A stretch of 64,000 nt of DNA from REEB95 sp963785735 (GTDB lineage Bacteria; Pseudomonadota; Alphaproteobacteria; ATCC43930; CGMCC-115725). The stretch is from positions 1,798,001-1,862,000 of the forward strand of contig CAWAWJ010000001.1 in assembly GCA_963785735.1 (NCBI GenBank). Direction: 5' to 3'. The position numbers and the translations under genes were made by a program. Position 1 is the stretch's first letter; each line of letters opens with the position of its first letter. Below are positions 17,396 to 26,447 of this stretch, in pieces. Below the pieces are notes generated by a model that saw only the letters and a program-made list of their open reading frames with translations, did no database searches and was not told the origin of the DNA.

Positions 17396-19030
17396 ATGGA
17401 ATCGGGCATCTACAACGAAACCCATCTGGCGCGGGGGCGGGCCAATTATGCGGCCCTGTCGCCGCTGGGTTTTCTCGCCCGCTCGGCGGCGGTCTATCCC
17501 GAAAAGATCGCGGTTATCCATGGCGAGCGGCGTTTTACCTATGCCGAGTTCTACGCCCGCTGCCGCCGCTTGGCCGATGCGCTCAGGAAGCGCGGGGTGG
17601 GCAAGGGCGACACCGTCTCGGTGATGGCGCCCAACGTGCCGGCCATGCTCGAGGCGCATTACGGCGTTGCGATGGCCGGGGCGGTGCTGAACGCGCTCAA
17701 TTACCGGCTCGACGCGCGCAATATCGCCTTCATCCTGGGCCATGCCGAGACCAAGGTCTTGATCACCGACCGCGAATTCTCGGCCACCATCAAGGAAGCG
17801 CTGAAGTTATCCCCGCGCAAGCCGCTGGTGATCGACATCGACGACCCGCTTCACGAAGGCGGCGCGTTGCTGGGCGAGATGGATTACGAGAAATTTCTGG
17901 CGGAGGGCGATCCGAATTCCGCCTGGGAAATGCCCGGCGACGAATGGGACGCGATCTCGCTCAATTACACCTCGGGCACCACCGGCGATCCCAAGGGCGT
18001 GGTCTATCACCACCGCGGCGCCTATCTGAACGCGCTCGGCGACATCATGTATTTCGGGCTTTCGCCGCAATCGATCTATCTCTGGACGCTGCCGATGTTC
18101 CATTGCAACGGCTGGTGCTACACCTGGGCCGTGACCGGCGCCGCCGGGACCCATGTCTGCTTGCGGCGCATCGATCCGGCGGCGATATTTTTGTTCATTG
18201 AAAAACATCGCGTAACTCATCTCTGCGGCGCGCCCATTGTCTTGAACATGCTCGCCCACGCGCCCGAGAGCGCCAAGCGCCGCTTCGATCACCCGGTCAA
18301 GGTGATGACCGGGGGCGCGGCGCCCCCCTCGACCGTCATCGTCAACATGGAGAAGCTCGGCTTCGAGGTGACGCATGGCTACGGCCTCACCGAATCCTAC
18401 GGCCCGGCGACCATCTGTTTTCCGCAAGAGGCGTGGCAAACGCTGCCGCTTGAAGAGCGCGCGGCGAAGATGGCGTTGCAGGGCGTGGCCGTGGTGACGC
18501 TGGCCGCGGTGCGTGTCGCCGATCCCAACACGTTACGCGACGTGCCGGCGGACGGCGCGACCATCGGCGAGCTGATGTTGCGCGCCAACACGGTGATGAA
18601 AGGCTACCTCAAGAATCCCAAGACCACCGAAGCGGCCTTCGCCGGCGGCTGGTTCCACACCGGCGATCTCGGCGTCGTCCATCCCGACGGCTATATCGAG
18701 ATCAAGGACCGCGCCAAGGACATCATCATTTCCGGCGGCGAGAACATCTCGTCGCTCGAGGTGGAGGAGGCGCTCTACAAGCACCCGGCCGTGATGGAGG
18801 CGGCGGTGGTGGCGCGGCCCGACGAGAAATGGGGCGAGACGCCTTGCGCCTTTGTCACGCTGAAACCCGGCGCTTCGGCCACGGCCGGGGACATCACCGC
18901 CTTCTGCCGCGACAACCTGGCGCATTTCAAGGTTCCCCATTCCGTCGTTTTTGGGCCTTTGCCGAAAACCTCGACCGGCAAGATCCAGAAATACGTGCTG
19001 CGCCAGCAGGCGAAGAGCGTTAAAGCCTAG
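17396..19030 (+). CDS. acyl-CoA synthetase (AMP-forming)
   Basis: A 544-residue ANL-superfamily enzyme. The P-loop YTSGTTGDPKGVVYHHRG (A3 motif), the A5 motif GYGLTES, the A7 motif FHTGDLGVVHPDGYIEIKDR and the A10 lysine motif KTSTGKIQKYVLR are all present. It activates a carboxylic acid to acyl-AMP and then acyl-CoA. The overall sequence resembles medium-chain/DmdB-like synthetases, but chain-length preference is not readable. ATG 17396 follows GGGGACGG. An SDR gene starts two bases after its stop and is surely co-transcribed, suggesting a short fatty-acid or aromatic-acid degradation or modification unit. Confidence 0.92.
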   Translation: MESGIYNETHLARGRANYAALSPLGFLARSAAVYPEKIAVIHGERRFTYAEFYARCRRLADALRKRGVGKGDTVSVMAPNVPAMLEAHYGVAMAGAVLNALNYRLDARNIAFILGHAETKVLITDREFSATIKEALKLSPRKPLVIDIDDPLHEGGALLGEMDYEKFLAEGDPNSAWEMPGDEWDAISLNYTSGTTGDPKGVVYHHRGAYLNALGDIMYFGLSPQSIYLWTLPMFHCNGWCYTWAVTGAAGTHVCLRRIDPAAIFLFIEKHRVTHLCGAPIVLNMLAHAPESAKRRFDHPVKVMTGGAAPPSTVIVNMEKLGFEVTHGYGLTESYGPATICFPQEAWQTLPLEERAAKMALQGVAVVTLAAVRVADPNTLRDVPADGATIGELMLRANTVMKGYLKNPKTTEAAFAGGWFHTGDLGVVHPDGYIEIKDRAKDIIISGGENISSLEVEEALYKHPAVMEAAVVARPDEKWGETPCAFVTLKPGASATAGDITAFCRDNLAHFKVPHSVVFGPLPKTSTGKIQKYVLRQQAKSVKA

Positions 19031-19032
19031 AC

Positions 19033-19797
19033 ATGGCGGATTTTTCGCTCGCCGGGAAAAAGGCGCTCGTCACCGGCGCGTCGCGCGGCCTGGGGCTGCA
19101 TTTCGCGCAAGCGCTGGCCAAGGCCGGCGCCGACGTGGCGCTAATGGCGCGCGACAAGGATGCGCTCGGCAAGGCCGCGGCCGAAATATCCGCGACCGGG
19201 CGGCGCGCGGTGGCGGTGGCCGGCGACGTGACCGACAGCGCCGGCGTTCGCGCGGCGGTGGGCGCGGCGGAAAGCGCGCTCGGATCGCTCGACATCCTGA
19301 TCAACAACGCCGGCATCGCCGTCTCCAAGCCCGTCTTGGAGCACAGCGAGGAGGATTGGGACCGCGTGATCGACACCAATCTCAAGGGCGCGTGGCTGGT
19401 GACGCGCGAAGTGGCGGCGCGGATGATCGCGCGTAAGAGCGGCGGCCGCGTCGTCAACATCGCCTCGCTTTTGGGTTATCGCACCGCGCGCAACCTGCCG
19501 GGTTATGCCGCGGCCAAGGCCGGGATCATCCATCTCACCCGCGCCCTGGCGGTGGAATTCGCGCGTCACGGCATCACGGTCAACGCCATCGCCCCGGGCT
19601 ATTTCGAGACCGACATGAATCGCGGCTTTCTTGATAGCGAGGCGGGCAAGGCGCTGGTGTCGCGCATCCCCATGGGCCGCACCGGCCACATGCCGGAACT
19701 CGACGGCGCGTTGCTGCTTTTGGCCTCCGCCGCCGGCGGCTATATCACCGGCGCGGTCATTCCGGTCGACGGCGGGCAGGGCGTGGGACCGGTCTAA
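19033..19797 (+). CDS. SDR family oxidoreductase
   Basis: A 254-residue classical short-chain dehydrogenase. The cofactor motif TGASRGLG follows the first strand, NNAG occurs at about residue 93, the catalytic Ser lies in NIASLLGY, and the YxxxK motif is YAAAK. The C-terminus ends with the usual PVDGGQG strand. An Ala-Arg-Asp after strand b2 (LMARDKDAL) favours NADP(H). It lies two bases downstream of the acyl-CoA synthetase and probably oxidises or reduces a hydroxyacyl/ketoacyl intermediate of the same pathway; the specific substrate is not evident. Confidence 0.92.
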   Translation: MADFSLAGKKALVTGASRGLGLHFAQALAKAGADVALMARDKDALGKAAAEISATGRRAVAVAGDVTDSAGVRAAVGAAESALGSLDILINNAGIAVSKPVLEHSEEDWDRVIDTNLKGAWLVTREVAARMIARKSGGRVVNIASLLGYRTARNLPGYAAAKAGIIHLTRALAVEFARHGITVNAIAPGYFETDMNRGFLDSEAGKALVSRIPMGRTGHMPELDGALLLLASAAGGYITGAVIPVDGGQGVGPV

Positions 19798-19855
19798 ATC
19801 CCCCGCGACAAAGCGGCGATTTACTTTCCGGAGCGCCCTGAGGCAGAACAGGGCG

Positions 19856-20794
19856 ATGAAACCCGATATCCTCGCCGTGACGCCGTTCTACCAGCCGGTC
19901 ATGGAGGCGCTCGATTCCGCCTATACCGTGCACCGCCTGTTCGAAGCAAAGGACCGCAAGGCGTTCCTCGCCGGCGTGAAGGACAAGGTGCAGGGGCTGG
20001 GCTGTTTCGGCGGCGCGATCGACGCCGCGCTGATGGATGCGCTCCCGAAGCTTAAGATCGTCGCCTGCATGAGCGTGGGCGTGGACCACGTCGATCTCGC
20101 CGCCGCCAAGGCGCGCGGCATCCACGTCACCAACGCGCCCGACGTGCTGACCGACGACGTGGCCGACATCGCCATCGCGTTGCTGCTTGGCGTGGCGCGG
20201 CAAATTCCGCAAGCCGACCGCCATGTGCGCGAGGGCAAATGGGCGTCGAAGGGCGCGATGCCGCTCGGCGCCAAGCTCGGCGGCTCGACCATGGGCGTGT
20301 TGGGGCTCGGGCGCATCGGCATGGCGATATCCAAGCGCGCCGAGGCGCTGGGGGTGAAGATCGTCTATTCCGGCCCGCGCCAAAAACCAGGCGTGGCCTA
20401 TCGCTATTATCCGGATCTCGCCGCCATGGCGAAGGACGTGGATTACCTGATGGTTTCTTGTCCGGGCGGCGCCGCGACGCGCAACCTGGTCAATGAGAAA
20501 GTGATCGCGGCGCTGGGCAAGAAAGGCGCGATCATCAACATCGCGCGCGGCTCGGTGATCGACGAGAAGGCGCTGGTGAAGGCGCTGGTGGAAGGCAAGC
20601 TCTGCGGCGCCGGGCTCGACGTGTTCGCCGACGAGCCGCGCGCGCCCGAAGCGCTCTTCAAGCTCGATAACGTGGTGCTGCTGCCGCATGTCGGCAGCGC
20701 CACCCATGCCACGCGCCGCGCCATGGGCCAGCTCATGCTCGACAATCTGGCGGCGTTTTATGCGGGGAAGCCTTTACTCACTCCCGTGGTTTAG
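19856..20794 (+). CDS. D-isomer specific 2-hydroxyacid dehydrogenase
   Basis: A 312-residue NAD(P)-dependent dehydrogenase. The Rossmann motif is GVLGLGRIGMAISKRAEALG. The catalytic Arg lies in NIARGSVIDE, the Glu in DVFADEPRAPE, and the His in LLPHVGSATHATR. It interconverts 2-oxoacids such as glyoxylate or hydroxypyruvate with D-2-hydroxyacids. ATG 19856 is chosen because it gives the standard start (MKPDILAVTPFYQP) and follows GAACAGGG; longer readings have no family similarity. It is 58 bases after the SDR, and its stop overlaps the convergent dehydrogenase gene. Confidence 0.93.
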   Translation: MKPDILAVTPFYQPVMEALDSAYTVHRLFEAKDRKAFLAGVKDKVQGLGCFGGAIDAALMDALPKLKIVACMSVGVDHVDLAAAKARGIHVTNAPDVLTDDVADIAIALLLGVARQIPQADRHVREGKWASKGAMPLGAKLGGSTMGVLGLGRIGMAISKRAEALGVKIVYSGPRQKPGVAYRYYPDLAAMAKDVDYLMVSCPGGAATRNLVNEKVIAALGKKGAIINIARGSVIDEKALVKALVEGKLCGAGLDVFADEPRAPEALFKLDNVVLLPHVGSATHATRRAMGQLMLDNLAAFYAGKPLLTPVV

Positions 20795-21714
20795 GAGGGG
20801 AGCTTATCCGGCGCCTTGCCGAGCCGCGCCGGAGCGTTGCGGCGCTCGAGTTCCAAGAGCAGGGCGCTGTGGTCGTAACGCCCGCCGCCATGCGCCACCA
20901 GGTCGCGGAAGAAGCCCAAGGCGGTCTCGGCGAAGGGCAAGGTGAGCTTCGCCGCCTTGGCCGATGCCACGATGGTCTCGCAATCCTTGAGCTGGTGGTC
21001 GGCCGGGCCCCCCGGCATAAAATCACGCAAAATCATGCGATTGCCGTGCGCTGTTAAGACACGGCTCTGGGCGAATCCGCCCAAAATCGCCTGGCGCACC
21101 GCCGCCGGATCGGCACCGCCCGCTTCCGCCAGAAGCAACGCCTCGGCCACAGCACCAATGGTGACGGCGACGATCGCCTGGTTGCACAGCTTGGCGAGCT
21201 GGCCCGAGCCCACCGGACCGACCAGGGTCGGCGTCCCTAGTCGCGCGAAAATCGGACGGGCGCGTTCGAACACGCGCGACTCGCCGCCAACCATGATCGC
21301 GAGCTTGCCTTCGGCCGCGCCCGCCGTGCCGCCCGAAACCGGCGCGTCGAGATAACCGACGCCTTTGGCCTCGAGTCGCTTGGCGTGGTCGCGCGCCATC
21401 CCAGGGGGCGAGGAACTCATATCAATCACAAGAGTGCCCTTCGCTAGCGACTCGGCGGCGCCCTGGGGCCCGAACATGACCGCCTCCACCGCCGGGCCGT
21501 TGGCCAGCATGGTGATGACCGTGCCGGCGCCCTTGGCCGCCTCGGCGGGTGAGGAGGCGACTTTGGCCCCCAGCGCGGCCAGCGCCTGGGCCTTCGCGCC
21601 ATCGCGGTTCCAGACCGTCACCGGGAAAGTGGGGATCAGGTTTTTGGCCATGGGCGCGCCCATGAGGCCGAGGCCGAGAAAGGCGATAGGGGGGGTGTTT
21701 TTGATGACGGTCAT
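20791..21714 (-). CDS. NAD(P)-dependent oxidoreductase, 3-hydroxyisobutyrate dehydrogenase family
   Basis: A 307-residue beta-hydroxyacid dehydrogenase. The N-terminal cofactor motif is FLGLGLMGAPMAKNL, the substrate-binding motif is DAPVSGGTAGA, and the catalytic lysine lies in GSGQLAKLCNQ. Likely substrates are 3-hydroxyisobutyrate, tartronate semialdehyde or related beta-hydroxyacids; context does not discriminate. It converges with the D-2-hydroxyacid dehydrogenase with a 4-base stop overlap. Together these point to two stand-alone hydroxyacid steps rather than an operon. Confidence 0.92.
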   Translation of the reverse strand: MTVIKNTPPIAFLGLGLMGAPMAKNLIPTFPVTVWNRDGAKAQALAALGAKVASSPAEAAKGAGTVITMLANGPAVEAVMFGPQGAAESLAKGTLVIDMSSSPPGMARDHAKRLEAKGVGYLDAPVSGGTAGAAEGKLAIMVGGESRVFERARPIFARLGTPTLVGPVGSGQLAKLCNQAIVAVTIGAVAEALLLAEAGGADPAAVRQAILGGFAQSRVLTAHGNRMILRDFMPGGPADHQLKDCETIVASAKAAKLTLPFAETALGFFRDLVAHGGGRYDHSALLLELERRNAPARLGKAPDKLPS

Positions 21715-21818
21715 GGCGTTCTCCCGCGCCCGGCTGGGGCGCTAACGAATTATTAACCGTGGCGGCGCGAAGATTCGCGAATCGGATCCTTCACCGTTTA
21801 ACCCAGAGGCAGAAACCG

Positions 21819-22043
21819 ATGTCGATCTCGCAGAACAATGGACTCTCCGCCCGCCTTGATCCCTTCTGGTTGCCCTGGTCGGTGCCGCGGGTGGCGCGGC
21901 GTTCGGCCCAGGCGGTTGCCGCCGAGGCGCGCGCCTCATTGATCGCGCGTCTGGTCAAGCGCCGCAAGCTCACGCCGTTGCAGCGCGTGCTGGCGATCCA
22001 CATCATCAACGCGACATATCCGACCGATCCCAACCTCGCCTAG
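21819..22043 (+). CDS. small hypothetical protein
   Basis: A 74-residue basic protein starting at ATG 21819, preceded by AGAGGCAGAAACCG. The middle (AQAVAAEARASLIARLVKRR) is a probable amphipathic helix, followed by KLTPLQRVLAIHIINATYP. There is no signal peptide, membrane segment or recognised domain. It is divergent from the hydroxyisobutyrate dehydrogenase and converges with the broken metallopeptidase with a 4-base overlap. Coding status is supported by GC-rich third positions and the ribosome site, not by a family match. Confidence 0.55.
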   Translation: MSISQNNGLSARLDPFWLPWSVPRVARRSAQAVAAEARASLIARLVKRRKLTPLQRVLAIHIINATYPTDPNLA

Positions 22044-22679
22044 TCGGGGTTACGGCGCAGCGTTCTTGTGGGCTCTCCGGCGGATGTCACGAAGCCGCCG
22101 CGCGTGAGCTCCGCCAGCACGATTTCGAAATGTTTCGCCGCGCTTCGGGAAGTTCGGGGCTTGCCGGCGCCTTCGAGCCAGTTCTGATCCAGGAACGAAG
22201 CGAGCGCTGGGTGGCCCAATTGCGCTTCCCACAAGATGCCGAGCAGCGAGGCCATCGCCTCCTCGCGTTCGCGCTCGATGCCGAAGCGCAAGGCCGCCGC
22301 TTCGGCCCGGGCGCGGTCGCCGGTTTCGGGGCCGGGGCCGAGACCGAAATCGGCCACGGAACGGCGCGCGGGCGATGCGAGCTGGTAATGCGCCACCTCA
22401 TGCAGCAGCACATAGGCTTCGGTTTCGCCGCGCAGCGCCGCGCCGTCCCAGGACAGGTCGAGTTCGCGGCGCGCCCGGTTTCAGGCCGATGTCAAAACTT
22501 GTTATAAGATCAATTGATTCCGCGTGGTTCTTCACGGCATTCTCGGCTTCGGCTCGCGCCGGATTTCCCGGACCGGCGATGCGCCGGAAGACGGCGCGGA
22601 CCGGCCCGGAGGTCAGCGAGTCGCTGAAACGCGAAAGCTGCCCGGACAAGCTCGACTCGGGAATGGGGGTCAGAATCAT
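22040..22679 (-). pseudogene. putative zinc metallopeptidase with HEVAH motif, frameshifted
   Basis: Two overlapping reading frames on the minus strand together make one protein. The first (ATG 22679) reads through VRAVFRRIAGPGNPA to FDIGLKPGA. The second, in another frame, continues RELDLSWDGAALRGETEAY, then LLHEVAHY, where HEVAH is an HExxH zinc site. It ends after a helical region with RAEAAALRFGIEREREEA. Removing one base at about 22466-22476 joins them cleanly. A third metal ligand cannot be assigned with certainty. I do not recognise the exact family. The lesion is in a CG-rich stretch (GGCGCGCCGCG), where an indel error is plausible. Confidence 0.5.
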
Positions 22680-22738
22680 GCGCCCGTCCTATACCGGGCG
22701 CGGCATGAATTCAAATGCGGCAATTGGAAAACTTGGGA

Positions 22739-23659
22739 TTAAAGATGTTGGGTGGGAGAGGGATCCGGAATGGTCTGCCCAATCAGGGTATCGCCGCCGT
22801 TCCGTTGCTGGCTCTGTTGGGCGAGGGCCAGGGCGTCTTCCGGGGTTTTGAGCGGCTGCGAGCGCACATAGTAGATCACCCGGCCGCTCGGCCGCTGGCG
22901 GCTGATGACGGCCACGTCGAGACCCGAATCGTGGAGCTTTCTGGCGTATAATTGTGCATAACTTTCAATATCATAAGCGCCGAATTGAACCCAATATGTG
23001 AGCGTGGAGCCCGAGGCGGGCGGGATCGACGCGGTGAAGACGGCGGAGCTCGTCTGGGCCTGGCCGTCGCGATGCACGACCGGGAAGATGTCGAGCGCCT
23101 CGCTGACCTTGAGCGCGGCGTTCTCCGCGGCATCGCGGCCGCCCTCGGGATGGGAGCGGACGCTGAAATATTGCCTGCCGCCGGCGCCTTGCGCCCGGAC
23201 GATTTCGGCCTTGATCCCCATGACATCGAGCCGTTTGACCAGCTGGTTGGCGTAATCCGGGCCGAGATAGGCCGCGTATTCCACCCAATAGCCGGGCTGG
23301 GTGGCCTTGAGCAAAGCCGGACCGGCGGTCGGGTTGATCCGCTCGAGCGGCGGGATTTTGGCGGCGGCGGCCGGGCCTGGTGTCGCCGGCGGCAAAGCGG
23401 CTTGAGGATGGGGGGTCTGTCCGCCGCGGGACTGGTCGAAATAGATGGCGCCGGATATCCCCAGCACCAGCACGAACAGGATCGACACCAGCAAGGCCAC
23501 GTTGATGGCGCGGCCGGTGCCCGGGTTTCCTCCATTTCGGGGCGGCAACTCCGCCCGCTTCTTGTTGTTGTTATTTTTCTGGCGCGCCAATACTGGATGA
23601 CCTTTCCGTGCGGTGCCCCCAACGCGCGGGCGGACAGGATTGTGACAAAATCCTAACAT
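22739..23659 (-). CDS. SPOR domain protein with two SPOR-like repeats
   Basis: A 306-residue envelope protein, reading from ATG 23659. It has a short basic cytoplasmic part (RQKNNNNKKRAELPPR), one transmembrane helix (about residues 54-76), a Pro/Ala-rich linker, and two copies of a SPOR-like domain. These begin YWVEYAAYLGPDYANQLVKR and YWVQFGAYDIESYAQLYARK. SPOR domains bind denuded peptidoglycan glycan strands at the septum, so a cell-division or envelope-remodelling role is likely. A later start at TTG before ARQKNNNN is possible. The 28-bp repeat array lies in its upstream region. Confidence 0.82.
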   Translation of the reverse strand: MLGFCHNPVRPRVGGTARKGHPVLARQKNNNNKKRAELPPRNGGNPGTGRAINVALLVSILFVLVLGISGAIYFDQSRGGQTPHPQAALPPATPGPAAAAKIPPLERINPTAGPALLKATQPGYWVEYAAYLGPDYANQLVKRLDVMGIKAEIVRAQGAGGRQYFSVRSHPEGGRDAAENAALKVSEALDIFPVVHRDGQAQTSSAVFTASIPPASGSTLTYWVQFGAYDIESYAQLYARKLHDSGLDVAVISRQRPSGRVIYYVRSQPLKTPEDALALAQQSQQRNGGDTLIGQTIPDPSPTQHL

Positions 23660-23722
23660 GCGCCCCGGCGCCTGGAGCGCAAAAATCAAGCACGACTCGC
23701 TGTTAAACCTGTTAATTACGTG

Positions 23723-23915
23723 GATAACTCGCGCCGTTCCGGCGCGGGGGGATAACTCACGCCGTTCCGGCGCGGGGGGATAACTCACGCCGTTCCGGCG
23801 CGGGGGGATAACTCACGCCGTTCCGGCGCGGGGGGATAACTCACGCCGTTCCGGCGCGGGGGGATAACTCACGCCGTTCCGGCGCGGGGGGATACTCGCG
23901 CCGTTCCGGCGCGGG
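23723..23915. repeat. tandem array, seven 28-bp hairpin-bearing units
   Basis: Units start at 23723, 23751, 23779, 23807, 23835, 23863 and 23891, an exact 28-base period (the last is slightly short). The core CGCCGTTCCGGCG is a 5-bp stem with a TTC loop, followed by a run of five or six G and then ATAACTC. The five inner units are identical with CTCACGCC. Units one and seven read CTCGCGCC, extending the stem to six base pairs. The array lies between the stop of the Flp pilin gene and the start of the SPOR gene, both transcribed leftwards. Confidence 0.95.
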
Positions 23916-23919
23916 AAGA

Positions 23920-24078
23920 TCAAAGCGCGGTCGAGATGATATTGAGCGTCGATGTGATTCCGAGTTGGATGTTGCGGACCGCGCCGACGATGACAATGGC
24001 GATCAGCGCCGCGATCAGCCCGGTTTCCAGGGCCTGCACGCCGGTTTCGTCGCGCCACAAGGACCGCAGCAAATTCAC
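23920..24078 (-). CDS. Flp family type IVb pilin
   Basis: A 52-residue pilin precursor. The basic leader (LLRSLWRDETGVQ) is followed by ALETGLIAALIAIVIVGAV, the hydrophobic Flp-type N-terminal helix with the Glu typical of mature position 5. The C-terminal region is short, as in the family. GTG 24078 is preferred because GGAGGG lies seven bases upstream; ATG 24093 is the alternative. No tad/cpa assembly genes are in the window, so the secretion machinery must be elsewhere. The gene ends five bases from the 28-bp repeat array. Confidence 0.82.
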   Translation of the reverse strand: MNLLRSLWRDETGVQALETGLIAALIAIVIVGAVRNIQLGITSTLNIISTAL

Positions 24079-24366
24079 GCGAACGCCCTCCATTCTTAAA
24101 AAGTGAAAGAATGCTCCCAGGCTTTTATTAAGGCCCATTCATCAAAAAATCGCTAACAATGCCAACGGCTTGGTGGGCAAGCTCGGATGAGGCCGGGGGG
24201 CTTTGGCCCATGGCCCGAAGCCCGGCCAAACCCGGGCCCTAACTGCTTCAAAAACCCCAGGAATTTAGGGCCATGGCGGCGCGGGCGGTGTTGCGCGGCG
24301 ATGGGGGTTGGGGCAAGCTCAGGACCCTATCGGCCAAGCCTCGCACCAACAAGACGAGGCGAGACC

Positions 24367-24564
24367 ATGGAGGACGCGATGATATCGCGATCGGCCGGTT
24401 CTGGATCGGGCGTGGCACAAGTCACGCGTGCGGAAAGGCTTCGCGGCCTGGCGCGGCGTTGCCGCGAGCTGGCGGAGCTGACGGCGGTGCCCGAGGTAGC
24501 GCGCGAGCTCGACGGCATCGCCCAGGCGCTTGAAGACGAGGCGGGCGAGGGCGATCGCGACTGA
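24367..24564 (+). CDS. small hypothetical protein
   Basis: A 65-residue protein from ATG 24367, with a GACGAGGCGAG ribosome site. After a Ser/Gly-rich start it forms a probable helical hairpin (RAERLRGLARRCRELAEL ... EVARELDGIAQALEDEA). It has no cysteine motif or membrane helix. The helical pattern resembles short alphaproteobacterial proteins of unknown function. The 273 bases on its left (24094-24366) hold several GGGCCC-type palindromes but no gene I can support. Confidence 0.55.
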   Translation: MEDAMISRSAGSGSGVAQVTRAERLRGLARRCRELAELTAVPEVARELDGIAQALEDEAGEGDRD

Positions 24565-24655
24565 GAGCGCGGCGCACAAAACGCGCGGGTCGGACGTTGT
24601 CGGTGGGGAGTGCGGTTCGGTGTTGGTGGCAGAGTAGGCAGGGGGAGAGTTCGGT

Positions 24656-26447
24656 TTGCAGCCTACCGATATCGGCGCGCCCGATTATTTTCATAAGGTG
24701 GTCGATTGCCAATGGGCCTGCCCGGCGCATACGCCGGTGCCGGAATACATTCGTTTGATCGCGGCCGGGCGATACAGCGACGCCTACATGGTGAATTGGC
24801 ATTCCAATGTTTTCCCTGGAATCCTGGGCCGCACCTGCGACCGTCCCTGCGAGCCCGCTTGCCGGCGCGGCCGGGTGGAGAAGGAGCCGGTGGCGATCTG
24901 CCGCTTGAAGCGCGTCGCCGCCGACAACAAGGACGACATCACCGGCCGCCTGCCCAAGGCGCCGGCCAAGGGCAACGGCAAGCGCGTGGCGCTGGTGGGC
25001 GCGGGACCCGCCTCGCTTTCCGTGGCGCGCGACCTGGCGCCGCTCGGGTATCACATCGTCATCTATGACGGCGATCCCAAGGCGGGCGGCATGATGCGGA
25101 CGCAGATCCCGCGCTTCCGGTTGCCCGAAAGCGTCACCGACGAGGAGATCGCCTACATCACCGGCATCGGCGGGATGGAATTGCGCTTCGGGCAACGCAT
25201 CGACAGCCTGAAGGATCTCCTGGCCGAGGATTACGACGCGATCTTCGTCGGTTCGGGCGCGCCCAGGGGCCGCGAGCTCGACATTCCCGGCCGGAAAGAG
25301 GCCAAGGCCAACATCCATATCGGCATCGACTGGCTGTCGAGCGTTTCCTTCGGCCATGTCGACAAGATCGGCAAGCGCGTGATCGTGCTGGGCGGCGGCA
25401 ACACCGCGATGGATTGCTGCCGCACCTCGCGCCGCTTGGGCGGCGAGGACGTCAAGGTGATCGTGCGTTCGGGCTTCGAGGAGATGAAGGCGTAGCCCGT
25501 GGGAAAAAGAAGACGCGATGCACGAGGACATCCCGATCCTCAATTATCTCGTGCCCAAGGAATTCATCCACGTCAACGGCAAGCTCACCGGCGTCATCTT
25601 CGAGAAGGTGAAGGCCGAATACGACGCCCAGGGCAGGCGCAACCTGGTTCCGACCGGCGAGCCCGATCCGCATTACGCATGCGACGACGTGCTGGTGGCG
25701 GTGGGCCAGGAGAACGCCTTCCCCTGGATCGAGCGCGACATCGGAATCGAATTCGACAAATGGGGCATGCCCAAGGTCGACCCGAAGACCATGCGCTCGA
25801 GCCATCCCAAGGTGTTCTTCGGCGGCGACGCCGCCTTCGGCCCCAAGAACATCATCTGGGCGGTGGCGCATGGCCACGACGCCGCGATCTCGATCGACAA
25901 GCTGCTCCACGGCGAGGACATCGCCCAACGCCCGCCGCCCGAGGTGGCGCTCATCAGCCAGAAGATGGGCATCCACGAATGGAGCTACGACAACGACATC
26001 TCCAACGATCTGCGCTACCGGGTGCCGCTCAGGGACAAGAAGATAGCCCTCAAGGACGTCCGGGTCGAAGTGGAGTTGGGATTCGACATCAGGCTCGGTT
26101 ATCTCGAGGCCGAACGCTGCCTCAATTGCGACGTGCAGACGGTGTTCAACGCGCCCTTGTGCATCGAATGCGACGCCTGCGTCGATATCTGCCCGATGGA
26201 TTGCATCACCTTCACCGCCAACGGCGACGAGGGTGAGTTGCGCCAGCATCTCAGCGCCCCGGCAAAGAACCTGACTCAGGACCTTTACGTATCGCCGGCG
26301 CTCAAGACCGGCCGCATCATGGCGAAGGACGAGGATGTCTGCCTGCATTGCAGCCTGTGCGCCGAACGCTGTCCCACCGGCGCGTGGGACATGCAGAAAT
26401 TCCTGTTGGACATGACGTTGGCCGGGCCCGCATGCCGAACCCGATAA
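24656..26447 (+). pseudogene. GltD-like FAD/Fe-S oxidoreductase subunit, frameshifted by one base at 25493
   Basis: Flavoprotein resembling the NADPH-GOGAT small subunit, with extra ferredoxin domains. The start is TTG 24656 after GGGGGAGAG. Order: N-terminal Fe-S cysteines (CDRPCEPACRRG), FAD motif GAGPASLS, and NAD(P) motif LGGGNTAMDCCRTSRRLG. After that comes the break, then the FAD-closing motif FFGGDAAFGPKNI, and two 4Fe-4S clusters (CIECDACVDICPMDC and CLHCSLCAERCP). Frame one stops at 25493-25495. Deleting T25493 restores one continuous frame (KASPWEKEDAMHED) to 26447, about 596 residues. It overlaps korA by 16 bases. It probably passes electrons between the KorAB enzyme and NAD(P)H. 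Confidence 0.85.

Noticed and set aside
23723..23915. CRISPR array
   Set aside because: Units are directly adjacent with a 28-base period and no variable spacers, and no cas gene is nearby.
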